A stretch of 64,000 bases of DNA from Agelaius tricolor (Eukaryota > Chordata > Aves > Passeriformes > Icteridae), in contig JALJCS010000001.1 of assembly GCA_023055355.1 (NCBI GenBank), positions 53,449,381 through 53,513,380 of the forward strand, read 5' to 3'. Both the position numbers and the translations under genes were made by a program. Of the stretch, positions 13,201-22,568 are shown piece by piece. How positions within the stretch are numbered: the stretch's first letter is position 1; each line of letters opens with the position of its first letter. The notes beneath the pieces were generated by a model. That model was not told the DNA's origin. It did no database searches and was given only the letters and a program-made list of their open reading frames with translations.

Positions 13201-16100
13201 CCAGTGAAGGCTGGGCAAAACTCTCAGACCTGACTCTTTCTACATCTGGGATGGGCCCTGAGCTTATCAGGGGCGTGTGTGTTGGGAAACACCAGAATCA
13301 TCTCTTGGATGATGCAGCAGAAGTACTGGGTATCCTGCCTCACACTTAAGTCAGAGGTATCACAGAATCATAGAATGGTTTGGGCTGAAAGGGACATTAA
13401 AGATCATCTTATTCCAACCCCCTGCCATGGGCAGGGACACCTTTCATTAGACCCAGTTGCTCCAAGTCCCATCCAACCTGGCCTGGAATACTTCTAGGGA
13501 TGGGGCAGCCACAGTTTCTCTGGTTGACCTCATTACCCTCACAGCCAAGAATTTCTTCCCAGTGTCCAATCTAACCCTGCTCTCTTTCAGTTTGAAGCCA
13601 TTTCCCCCTTGTCCTGACACTTCAGGCCTTTGTAAACAGTTCCACTATAATGGTACCTCCTTACCTGGACTGGCTGGGGCAGTGTGTCATCTTCCCCACA
13701 GATAAGTGCCAGAGGATGGCCAAACAGAGTGATTTTACCACCCAAGTCTAGCTGTCCTGAGGAATTTCTTTTGGTAAGGCTTTGTCTCAGAGTAAATGAC
13801 TGTGATATCACCTTCTTTCTTTTCTTTGTTGCATCTGCTGCAAGTAAAAGGGAAACAAAAGATAAATTTAAAATTAAAAAAAAAAAAAACAAAAAACAGA
13901 GCACTATGTGGTCTTTCATTTGTGTGCAGTGCAGAGATGTATGTTGAAACAAACCAAACTGGAGGAAACTGAAAGACAACTAAGTGGTTACTAGGGAAAC
14001 AACTGCCTAAACTGTAAAACTGTGGCCATACCCCTAAGGCCACCACCTTTCCTGTTTTGGGTTGGGTGCTTTTTACATTCTAGTCACTGTTTCTTCTTAG
14101 AGAGTGGGAACATACAAGGCACAGAACATTTATAGAGATTTTTGATATTGCAGTAGTTTCTCTGATAACTCTGAGGCAGATATACTGCTTCAGCAGCTGG
14201 CAATGACAACAATTTTCACTACATGGTCTGGTTGTGCCCCTGCCTAAGGGCAGGAGTAGAAGTAGGGGCTCCTAGTTTTTGACCTCTTTCACAGCCTGAA
14301 AGGAAAACATGTGGCTCCAGCTCTGCCAGCTCTGCAGCCAGCTCTAATGACAATGCTTCTAGAGCTGGTGCTTCCCCCCAGCCAGTGGAACATACTTGCT
14401 CCAGAGGATGGGAGCATCAGAGTAAGTGCTCACTGGCTTCACGCTTAGAAATCTCTTAGCATGGGTTTTGCATCTGCTTCAACAAGAGGAGGCCCAGGAA
14501 TTTTAAGAGGATAGTTGTATTGGGGTGGGGTGTGCCTTTTTTCCCCTTTCACAAACAGTAGAGAAGGAACCTTTTGTGAAAAAGATTTCTAAAGGATTTG
14601 CCTTCTGCAAATTTGCAATAAATGTCATGCCTTCTACTCCAAAATGAAGTTGTCTTACCCAGATGAGAAATTCTCAGGACCTCTCTTTGCAATTTAGCAT
14701 AAGCTCTTGGTAGGTAGGGGTTAAAAAATTTGAGAAAGTCACCTAACATTATAGTGTAATTTAAAATATTAGCTTCTGATACTCCTCAAAACTGGTCTGA
14801 TATGATTGTCTGCTCCAAATCTGACCCTGCCCTGTTAATGGTCTGCTCTGGGTTGTTTACAGCTGCTGAGGTTTTGCATGGTGAGAAAAAACAAGTGCTG
14901 GTGCTGCTGCCAAGGGGGTTTATTTGCTGTGGTGTGCAACATCTGGTACAGTACTCAGTACTCACTTGAACTGCCACACCTCAAAGGCGATGCTTGAGTG
15001 AGAAAGAAACGCATTTACTTCCTATTGCTACCAGGGAATGGGAATACAAGACCTCTGGCACTCAGCACTCTGCCAGTGAGCATATAGGAAAGAAGTAACT
15101 TGCAAATGAGTGGCATTCCAGGGCTTAAGCCCTCTCCTGGATGGGAACAGTGGCTTGCTCTCCAGGAGGGGGAGCAGGCAGTTTCGGGTGGTTTTGCACA
15201 AGTACCGGCTTGCAAACGTTATATAAGAAGGCAGTTCCTCAGTTTGTTTTTGAAACTCACCATTGGAGAGGCAGAGTCTGTCTTCAGTATCTGCTGGGAC
15301 TGACAGAGGACATTTCTTGGCATCAGCCTGCAAAAAGTATGCTACGTTACAGAGCTGCCGCAGTAGTGAGAGCCACCAGCAAGTTGCTGCAGCTCCTCAG
15401 AAATCTGGGGAGGCTCTGGGGAATAACCAGACAAACCTAACACCTGCTAAAGAGGTGCCTCAGCCCAGGACTGACACTGCCTCACTGCCTGGTAGAGGGG
15501 TCTGTGTTAAACTCTGCAGCCAGACACCCCAGTCATGCTGGCAGGTGACAACCCTGAGCTCTGTCAAGCTGCACTTTTGATCCAGAGAAGCCATAGCCGG
15601 ACACAGCCTCCTTTTTTGTGTCCTCCCCGGCACTGGAAGTTTCCTCCCAAACTCCTCTGGGGAGCCTTGATGGCTTTGAAGCCTTCAAAATCCCTGAGCA
15701 AAACTCCTGGTGAGCCGGGGGAATGCACAGACTGCCCACAGAAATGCCCTGTTCCCTCTGCTCAGTGTGGCACAGAGCTGCCTTTGAAGAGCTCTGCCCG
15801 TTCCTGGGTGAGGGTAGGCAGCCAGCAGCTACTGGAGGAGTCATCCCCACTTTGCTAAGGTATCTCACGCCAGTACCCACAAAGGATCCAGGAAAATGTA
15901 AGGGCTGCTTACCTCTGTCTGGCACTCAATCAGACTCTCCATGTTTCCAGCATTTAGTGTCTTTGACTAGGCAAGAAAACAAAGACACTTTGAGTAACTG
16001 AATCCCACGGTTTGGAAATCAGAGCTTTTCAAAGTCACTATGTTGACAGAGCTGAAATAATTAAGATACTCACAGTATTACAGCTGCTTAACACTTTCAT
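9092..16100 (-). CDS. TAGAP: TAGAP, T-cell activation Rho GTPase-activating protein (complete, 9 coding exons)
   Basis: This is a Rho-family GTPase-activating protein of lymphoid cells, which in mammals acts in T-cell activation, thymocyte behaviour and innate antifungal signalling. Coding exons on the minus strand, 5' to 3', are 16100-16074, 15966-15913, 15327-15261, 13837-13665, 12625-12464, 12021-11912, 11228-11033, 10576-10459 and 10269-9092. They total 2,085 nt, exactly 694 codons plus stop, with every junction in phase and GT-AG. Human TAGAP is slightly longer (731 residues). The start MKVLSSCNT matches the human start in position and pattern, and the tail ends QYAKESYV, nearly the human ending. 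The RhoGAP domain spans roughly residues 88-300: the arginine finger is Arg125 (TEGIFRK), and the conserved NLAICIGPN stretch is at 234-242. Residues 303-694 are low-complexity and Ser-rich, with a PPSYEE motif near 563. Exons 7 and 8 also exist as an inverted copy at 61-62 kb. Identification is firm; exact ends are inferred from splice signals. Confidence 0.96.
10459..10576 (-). CDS. TAGAP: TAGAP coding exon 8, end of RhoGAP domain (duplicated elsewhere)
   Basis: This 118-nt exon encodes VTVLVEFLINNCMEIFEGD, the closing helix of the GAP domain, and then a Glu/Ser-rich linker ending DSST. The acceptor is TCTGTGTGCAG and the donor GTATGA. A copy with three base differences lies at 62066-62183 on the plus strand. 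Confidence 0.95.
11033..11228 (-). CDS. TAGAP: TAGAP coding exon 7, RhoGAP exon that is duplicated elsewhere in the window
   Basis: This 196-nt exon encodes VADKLPRPNLVLLKLL through NRMDSSNLAICIGPN to EMNDK. These are the two most conserved RhoGAP blocks after the arginine finger. The donor is AAG|GTGCGC, a weaker-than-usual 5' splice site. The whole exon recurs, encoding the identical protein segment, on the plus strand at 61413-61608. Confidence 0.96.
11912..12021 (-). CDS. TAGAP: TAGAP coding exon 6, central RhoGAP helix segment
   Basis: This 110-nt exon encodes DFLRNIPSKLLSADLYEKWM and the following charged helix ending KIEELK. The acceptor is TTGGCCTTGCAG and the donor GTAAGT. It ends with two bases of the Glu codon that is completed by the first base of exon 7. 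Confidence 0.95.
12150..12436 (+). repeat. Diverged direct repeat, copy in TAGAP intron between exons 5 and 6
   Basis: This intronic stretch aligns, in the same orientation, with 38,885-39,179. Shared blocks include CTGGGAG(A/G)ATGCTGAG(C/G)AGGA, GGCTTTAGC, TCCCACCTAG(A/G)TCAGCT and AGCA(A/G)TGTCCT. Identity looks like about 70 per cent. The right end is close to the exon 5 donor. Confidence 0.75.
12464..12625 (-). CDS. TAGAP: TAGAP coding exon 5, arginine-finger exon of the RhoGAP domain
   Basis: This 162-nt exon, phase 0 at both ends, encodes 54 residues starting DLLAILYMKGPSTEGIFRKT. The Arg of EGIFRK corresponds to the catalytic finger that RhoGAPs insert into the GTPase active site, so the domain should be able to stimulate hydrolysis. 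The acceptor is TTTTTTCCCTGCAG and the donor GTGAGG. Confidence 0.95.
13360..13645 (-). mobile_element. CR1 retrotransposon 3' fragment inside the TAGAP intron between exons 4 and 5
   Basis: The copy starts with CACAGAATCATAGAATGG, the antisense of the characteristic CR1 3' tail. It continues with CCAACCCCCTGCCATGGGCA and CATCCAACCTGGCCTGGAAT, and ends at the CCCCTTGTCCTGACACTTC block only about 20 bp from exon 4. It is the best preserved CR1 here. Its sense strand matches that of TAGAP, and it lies unusually close to a splice donor. Confidence 0.95.
13665..13837 (-). CDS. TAGAP: TAGAP coding exon 4, basic stretch and start of RhoGAP domain
   Basis: This exon is 173 nt with the outer acceptor, or 170 nt with the second AG three bases further in. 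It encodes DATKKRKKV, then a Ser/Thr-rich linker, then the opening of the RhoGAP fold (PLALICGEDDTLPQPVQ). Its donor is CAG|GTAAGG, phase 0. The CAGCAG acceptor at 13840-13835 is a NAGNAG site that could add or drop one alanine. Confidence 0.93.
13980..15260 (-). other. TAGAP: TAGAP intron between exons 3 and 4
   Basis: This part of the 1.4-kb intron, between the splice sites at 15260 and 13838, contains no repeat that I recognise. A poly-A run lies near 13,870-13,890 on the plus strand, just upstream of exon 4 in gene sense, where it serves as a long pyrimidine tract. Confidence 0.7.
15261..15327 (-). CDS. TAGAP: TAGAP coding exon 3
   Basis: This 67-nt exon begins ADAKKCPLSVPADTE and lies between a good CTTTTTGCAG acceptor and a GTGAGT donor. 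It ends in phase 1. The sequence is poorly conserved with mammals, as expected for the linker before the basic KKRKK stretch. It is assigned by position and phase. Confidence 0.85.
15913..15966 (-). CDS. TAGAP: TAGAP coding exon 2
   Basis: This 54-nt exon encodes SKTLNAGNMESLIECQTE, which aligns residue by residue with the human segment at the same place. The acceptor ends TTGCCTAG, and the donor is GAG|GTAAGC. Both ends are phase 0. An internal Met (NME) could serve as an alternative start, as in shorter isoforms of this family. Confidence 0.93.
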
Positions 16101-16158
16101 TAGGAGTTTGATTGGAGGAGCTCTGGACAGTCTGGTTTCCTTCAGTCCTTTTGTTTGC
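16074..16158 (-). CDS. TAGAP: TAGAP exon carrying the start codon (coding part 16100-16074)
   Basis: The ATG at 16100 is followed by nine codons (MKVLSSCNT) and a GTGAGT donor at 16073-16068. Human TAGAP also begins with a short nine-residue segment before the first coding junction, which decided the start. The upstream edge is placed at a CAG acceptor at 16159-16161, giving about 58 nt of 5' UTR in this exon. That acceptor has only a modest pyrimidine tract, so the 5' edge is less certain than the rest. The start context (CCTAATGA) is weak by Kozak rules. Confidence 0.85.
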
Positions 16159-16584
16159 CTGTTTGTTGAACAGGGAATGGACAAAGAGTCTTGTAAAACT
16201 GCACCCTTCTTGGCTTTCTCCTCTGTAAGCCAATCTAGCGTGTATGATCCTGAACCAGCAAGATCTCCCACACAAGGAAACTATAAAGCCCTTCTCCAGA
16301 AGGGCATTCAGCCCTGCTGCCCTCTCTGCCTCCTGATTCAAACAAAATAAAAGCAGCTTTCCATTTTTAATCCATGCAAAAAGTGAGCAAGTGGTGACAG
16401 CTATGTATGGTCATTAATCTGCACACCCGAGGCTGAGCAACTCCGTCAGCTCTGCCCATGAGCTATGCTTAGCGGGTGCACCTCTCCCCCATGTACTTTT
16501 TTGTACATCTCTGTGCAGCTGCATCTGAAGCTCTCCACTGATTTCAACCATGATGCCACAGATTTTTTCAAAGGCGGTACTTAC

Positions 16585-16695
16585 CCAAGAAATGAATCCA
16601 GCCAGAGCTCCTTCACCTCCCGTGAACTGCAGAGGAAAGGAGAAACAGCATCACTCCCCACTGCTACTAATCCTTTGGACAGAGGCAGGCGACTA
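16585..16695 (-). other. TAGAP: TAGAP non-coding first exon (predicted)
   Basis: A consensus GTAAGT donor at 16584-16579 closes an exon without a credible start codon. The transcription start is placed about 30 bp downstream of the TATA box at 16727-16720, near 16,690-16,697. It would splice to the start-codon exon at 16158. Mammalian TAGAP also has upstream non-coding exon sequence, which supports the model. The 5' edge is an estimate. Confidence 0.6.
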
Positions 16696-16707
16696 AACAG
16701 TGCATAC

Positions 16708-16800
16708 CACGTGTGCTGCCTTATATATGCAGAAGGGGCAGGTGGAAATTCACAGGCAGGAAGAAGCATCATGGGGCAGGACCGAGACACTACCAAATTT
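16708..16800 (-). promoter_or_regulatory. TAGAP: TAGAP TATA-type promoter
   Basis: On the minus strand a TATATAAG box lies at 16727-16720, the right distance upstream of the predicted first exon. A CACGTG E-box (16713-16708) sits between TATA box and start site. Upstream are a kappaB-like element (GTGAATTTCCAC, near 16,750-16,765) and a CTTCCTG ETS-type core, both plausible for an activation-induced lymphocyte gene. The TATA box is clear; the factor sites are pattern matches only. The region is not a CpG island, consistent with tissue-restricted expression. Confidence 0.55.
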
Positions 16801-19800
16801 CTGGCTTCCTCTTTCCTTTTAGAGGAGATGCTTTTCTGGGTTTTCCCCCCCCCTTAAAGAAAAAAAAGAAACTCTGGTAGCTGTTATGGATGGAAAAGAT
16901 GAGACACTTGCCAGGTAAAGGTTCCAGCTATCATCACCAGCATGAGGTGAGATGTGCAGAGGGGGCTGCAGTGTGGGCAGCTTCTCTTTACCATTAAAGG
17001 GCAGTGGGTACAGTCTGTCCTTTGCTCAGAGACATTAGATTTGGCAGTTCTAAAATGCACTGCCAGATCAAGCTACACTAAGAGCAGTGAAAACAACGGA
17101 GCGATGGAATAGACAAGATTCAGAGAAATGTTTCTTTATAATTTCTTTAAAGCTAGTTGCAACAGTTTACTGTCTACAAGCACATGTAAATACACATTTT
17201 GTCAGTACTAAGTAGTTCTTGAGAATCTAGTTACTGGACATCTATAGGAAAAGTGGTGTTATGTAGTAATTTAGTAATGTATGACAATATGTAATTAAAA
17301 GTCTTGTTTAAAATAAATCTCAGTAAGACATATTTGTGTGCACATATTAAAATTTTATTCAACCGAAGAGATTTTAAAAAAAATCTAGAAAAACTCTACC
17401 TCTACTTGTATCATTCTGTTGCTGACTGCCCCCATCTTGGGCATATCAGGAATACAGCATTCACTCTACCAGGCCATTATGAAAATTCATTAAGATTTGA
17501 TGTTAAACATATGATATTATTTCTATTGATTTATTGACTGAGGCAAATTACAGCCCTGTTCTGGGTGCCAGTCTACTGATCTTATGAAAAGGAGGAGTTA
17601 AGGCTGACAGTCAAGATTGAGAATTCTTCAGTAGTGGATTTAGGTGGCAAGCACACTTGTGAAACTGTGGCCTTTCTGCTGCTTCCCTCGTGGATGCTCT
17701 GTTTCACATGTGCAGATGATGGGGCTGTCTTAGCACAGCTCTTTGAAGATGTATGTAATGGCTACATCTGCTGCTGAATTCACCCTCAAAGCCCTTCTTT
17801 GTGTAGCCACATCAGACCCAGCCAGTGTACTACTGACCCTGTTTCATGCAGAATGGAAAAGGAACAGAGGGGTGATCTCTGTTTGATTCTGGCAGAAATC
17901 CAAAGCACAAAATTCACTTTTGGTTTGATAGAGATCTGTACAGAAGAGCAAATGGAGACTTGCTCTGTTTTTGTGGGAGGAGTTGCTATAGGTCACCTTT
18001 TAAGTCCTCCTGAGGCCCATAATTTCCATGCTACTGTAGTGGCACTGGTCTGGTGACTTGTTTAGGGCTGAAACTTACAGCAATATCAATCAACTAGTCT
18101 GCAGTCCTGTGCATTTACCACTGATTTTTTACTCACTGCTCTAGCTGATTTTTTGTTAATTATCAGTCCCATGACATTTGTAATTTCTCAACTAAATTCC
18201 ATGGGCTGCTGCACATGCTTGCAGAAATATTGTCATCCTACGTCACTTTCGCCTGAGAATTTCTTTTAAGGATCCTTGTCAGCTGCAACACCACTGCTGA
18301 TAGTTCCAGTGGGATTCCCCAACAAGAAAGATCTATTTTTCATTACATCTGTTAAATGTATATCCAAACATACCTGTCTGTTAAGCATCTTGGAGGGGTC
18401 CTATGCAGTTCAATTCTGCCTTGCCCTCACTTCCAGCACTCTGCACAGACGTATTTCTGAGCTCAGTCTGTTCCATGATTAAGACACGGGGTTGATCTGG
18501 AAAATGTGTGACTTGTGAAGAAAATGTGAGTTTAATGGGTGGTGCTTAGCCAGGCCAGAAGCTCAGATTACAGTTCTGGCACCAGCTGTACACAGAGCAC
18601 TGGGCTTTGTGTCTCCCAGGGGACAATACGGTAATGGGTGATGTATTGATAGCACATCACCAGACTGTCCACTGGCACACACTGCTGTATCTCTATCAAT
18701 TAGTTCTTATCCATTAACAGTTGTGGGGATATAATGGCTGTTGTATGTGGAAGGTGTGTGTGTATAGGCCTGCCTGCCCATATGAAAAACAATTTGATTT
18801 TTTTACCCTCCTGATATCATTCTTTATTTAATAGCTCTTTTATGGTGTGTGTCACAAACACTTAAGTCATGCCAAAATTACTTTAAAGCAGCCTATTTTA
18901 TTACAAAAAAGCAGGGATCCTAAAATGCTATGGTTTGGCAGAGTAATTGTATGGCAACACAGAGGGAATCTTGGCAGTTTTTGTGAAAAGCAGTAAGCAA
19001 GCACGTGCTGATTCCTGCCAAGCACTGCAGAGCTGTGTGCAAGCTTCCAGGGTCAGAAGAGCTGCTCTCACACCTACTTGCCAGAGCAGCTTCACAGCTT
19101 CCCCATCAGCATGGAAAAGGTAACACGGGTGTAGGCCCCAAAGCCGGTCTCCACCCTGAATATTAACAGAAAAGGCCTGTCTTATGAGATGTTTACAAGT
19201 TAAGTTCCCTTATATGAACAACTTCTCTCCCTAAGGAGGCTGATTCCATCTCTACCTCCCAGTTCTGCTTTGCAGACTTGAAACTTTTGCTGTGGTCCAC
19301 TCCTCCCTCAGTTTGGTACAGATCTTACAGCACTATGCATCAGAGCAATGTGTTTGTTGTACCAGAGCCACTGCCCTGGGGCAAGGAGAACAGATGGCAG
19401 GTGGCTGGGGTACACCTGGAGTTGTTTGCAGTCAATGTGTTTCTCCTGTCAATCCCTGACTAAGTGAATGCACTGTCCTTCAAAAACACTGGATGTTTAC
19501 ACAAAGATCAGGGCTTGGGAGAGGCAGTGGATTTGCAAGGGTTTTGTAGGACTAGCCTGTGTAGAAGTTCTTCCCCTGCTGTGCACTAGGATGCTTCCCT
19601 CAGTTCTCCTGAAGTGTTCTACATTCACTGAAAAGAAAGCAGGAGCAGGGAGGTCCTGCAGAGCAGACAAGCCTGGGTGGATCCAGCCCTCTTAAGGACT
19701 GTATTTTCCCCTTGAGATGTGAAGCATTTTCCTTATAGAAGCCAGGACAACAGTTTGATGCCTCTGCTTCCACTGGCTGATCCCAGCCAGCCCCTTTCTC

Positions 19801-22553
19801 CCCCCAGACCATGGCTGCTTTTGTGGTCCACTCCCAAGCCCTCTGCCCAGCCAATGTTTCGAGGGAGGGCTTATATAGCACTTGCTGCAAACATGAACCA
19901 ATGGTGATTTTTGGTGATTTTCCCCTTTGTGTGAGCTCCAGTCAAGCTAGGCATTCTCTCCTCTTTTCTTCTCTTACGCTGTGGCTATGTGAGGGACTTT
20001 AGACAATAGCAATGAAAGAGCAACATCGATTGGCATGAGAAGTCAGGAGTTTGCAGTGAAAAAAGAAATAAAGAATAAATCTGCTGTGACTGGAGACTGT
20101 TTCCTTCTCTCCTTATCAAACCACAAATGGGAAAATCCCAGCCACAGCTCACTGTTGTTTATTTCTCTTACTTTTGCAAATATTTGACAACATGGTTTTT
20201 AGGAAGGAGGGACTGTGTGAATGAATCCTGAAACTCGCCTTTGCCCTGTTATCATACCAGCAAGGAGGCAGCAGGAGCATAAGCTGTGAGGAGGGTACGG
20301 TGGAATGAGCCTGGAGCAGGGATCCTTTCAAGCCCATATAGAGCAGAAAGAGCCTTCATCAGTGCTTCTCCATGTGGAAAAGGGATTGTATTCCCGTTTT
20401 GTCTTCACTGCCACAACTGCAGTCTCCCCAGGGAACAATAGGAACATTTACCAAAATAAGGAAAGCAGTTGTGCCAAACTCAGAAAGCTGTTGGGTTGGT
20501 TGTTTTTTGGAAGGGAAAGCTCTGTACAAGCTGTTGACGAGCTCAAAGAACAAAGTGGCAAGTGGGTTCCTGGAAAGAGGCCACATTTATAGATGCCTCC
20601 TGAAGGCAGCTCTGATTTCCTGCCACTCTCCAGAGTCTGTTGTGGGATCCATAGACATGGTTCAGGGTTTGATCACAGAAAAGAGGTCAGACAGACCTTT
20701 GATCAGATCAGTCTCTGCTTCCTACCTGTAACAATTCAGAACAAGAACCACCAACCCAGCCGGTGCTGAACTCCTACAGGTTTAGTCAGGTAGAGTCTGG
20801 GCTTATGCTAAACCTGCCTTTGGAAAGTGAAACGCACTGTCAGTTTTTCCCAGCTCTGTTCAGCTGATTTCTAATCTAAATTAGATATCAAGGTTAGATT
20901 GCAGTGTGGGTTAGATTGCACCACCCTTCTATACACTGTGCTACTACTGCATGGGAAAAGGTTACAAATCAAAAACAACTCTATAAATACAGCACAGGGT
21001 GTATTCTATGCCCTTCCCATGACACCATTTCGGTTGCATTTGCTTTGCAGAATGGTTTGTTTATTCCTTCATGAGTGCTTCCCCCAAGACTAAGTTGGCA
21101 GCTCTAAAGATTTCTACTCATCCTCAGGTGACTGGGTCCACTGGATGCTTTTTCAATTGTGGAGAGCAGGTGCATATGGGCCATTTTTCCAAAAGGTCTG
21201 TGCTGCTGTTTGGCTGTTCTGCATTCAGCTTGCTATTGTATCTCTGTGGCACTTGGGAATTACTCATTCCTTAGGTTCCCTGAGGTGACTAGCCCAAAGG
21301 AATCAGGGAATTGAAGTTGCCCATTGTTTCTGACTGAGCAGATGCAGATCTAAACTTTTTCTTACTTACACGAAAATAGTAGAGAACATGTATAATCCAG
21401 TCTAAAATCTGTTCTTTTCAAAATCTCTGGTTGAAGGTACTCAAACAATATTGAAAAGTGATATGCTTACTTTTTTTTGTTACTCTACCAGGTTTTTCAC
21501 TTAATTTGCTTCTTTATGTTCTTCATTTGCAAATCAGAAAATGAGATAGGACTTTTTGCCAAGCTCATTTGCCATCAGGGAACAATTATGCTTCCTACCG
21601 AATACAGAGCAGTGCAAATCTTGATTTTACTTTTCAGGATTAACACTAATATTTTCTTTTAGATTTTTTTTAACATAGGTTTGTATATCTCTTGTTTCTG
21701 CACCTTCCGTTTTGCATTGAATTTCAGCATCAAAATTATCTCAGATCTCAAAATGTGAATTAAAGGAAACAAAAAAGAAGCTGGATTTGACATTGAATTC
21801 TAACTTGCATGTGATTTTTCAGGCATAAGTCATCTCACTTTCACATTAAATATGATCTGTAGACTGGCACTGACCTAGGAACCAGTCTGGAATAAGACCA
21901 AGAAAACCTGGCTGAAGTGTAATTTGGGGTTTCATTGCACATGTGTCCCATTGATACAGAAACTAGAAAAGAAAGGCAGGCTTGGCAATGCAAGACATTA
22001 CCACTGCCCTGGCTCCAAGCATTGCAAGTGCCATGGACACAGCTGTTATTGTAGGTGCCCAGGAGAAACAACCAGAAGTAGTTGGATTTTGCCCATCATT
22101 TCTCTCCAGCTGGCTTGCTCTGAGCCCCAGGGGTTTGATGGGAACATCCCCAAACTCTTCATCATTGTTTTGCCCTTGTGAGTTTGTCATTCCTGTGTTG
22201 TCACCTGCTTCCTAAGTAATAAGTACAACTGCTAGTAACCAGGTCCTCAACACCGCTAAATTCACCAAGAATAGGAACTTTTATGAGCGCACATCTAGAT
22301 TCCATTCTCCAGGCAAAAGCAGTGTCAGGTAAAGCAAATCTTTCCAGGGACAACTCTGCTAACTACAGCTGAACTCCTCTGAGCACATTTGACCCCATGC
22401 TTCGAAAGGATTATTTGTTGTCATGTGCTGTCTGTGTCCTTGCACATCCGCACACTGCAAAATAAAATGTTCTGTGAAGTTTTGGCCACCCATCAAACTC
22501 AAGATGATAAATTTGAAACAAACATCTCCATATTAGCTGGTGATTGCCCTATT

Positions 22554-22568
22554 GTTGCTACTAGCAAC
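22554..22568. promoter_or_regulatory. RFX X-box-like palindrome
   Basis: GTTGCT-ACT-AGCAAC is a full inverted repeat matching the RFX-family consensus of two half-sites with a three-base spacer. The flanking T and A extend the symmetry by one base pair on each side. Function is inferred from the motif only. Confidence 0.45.
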
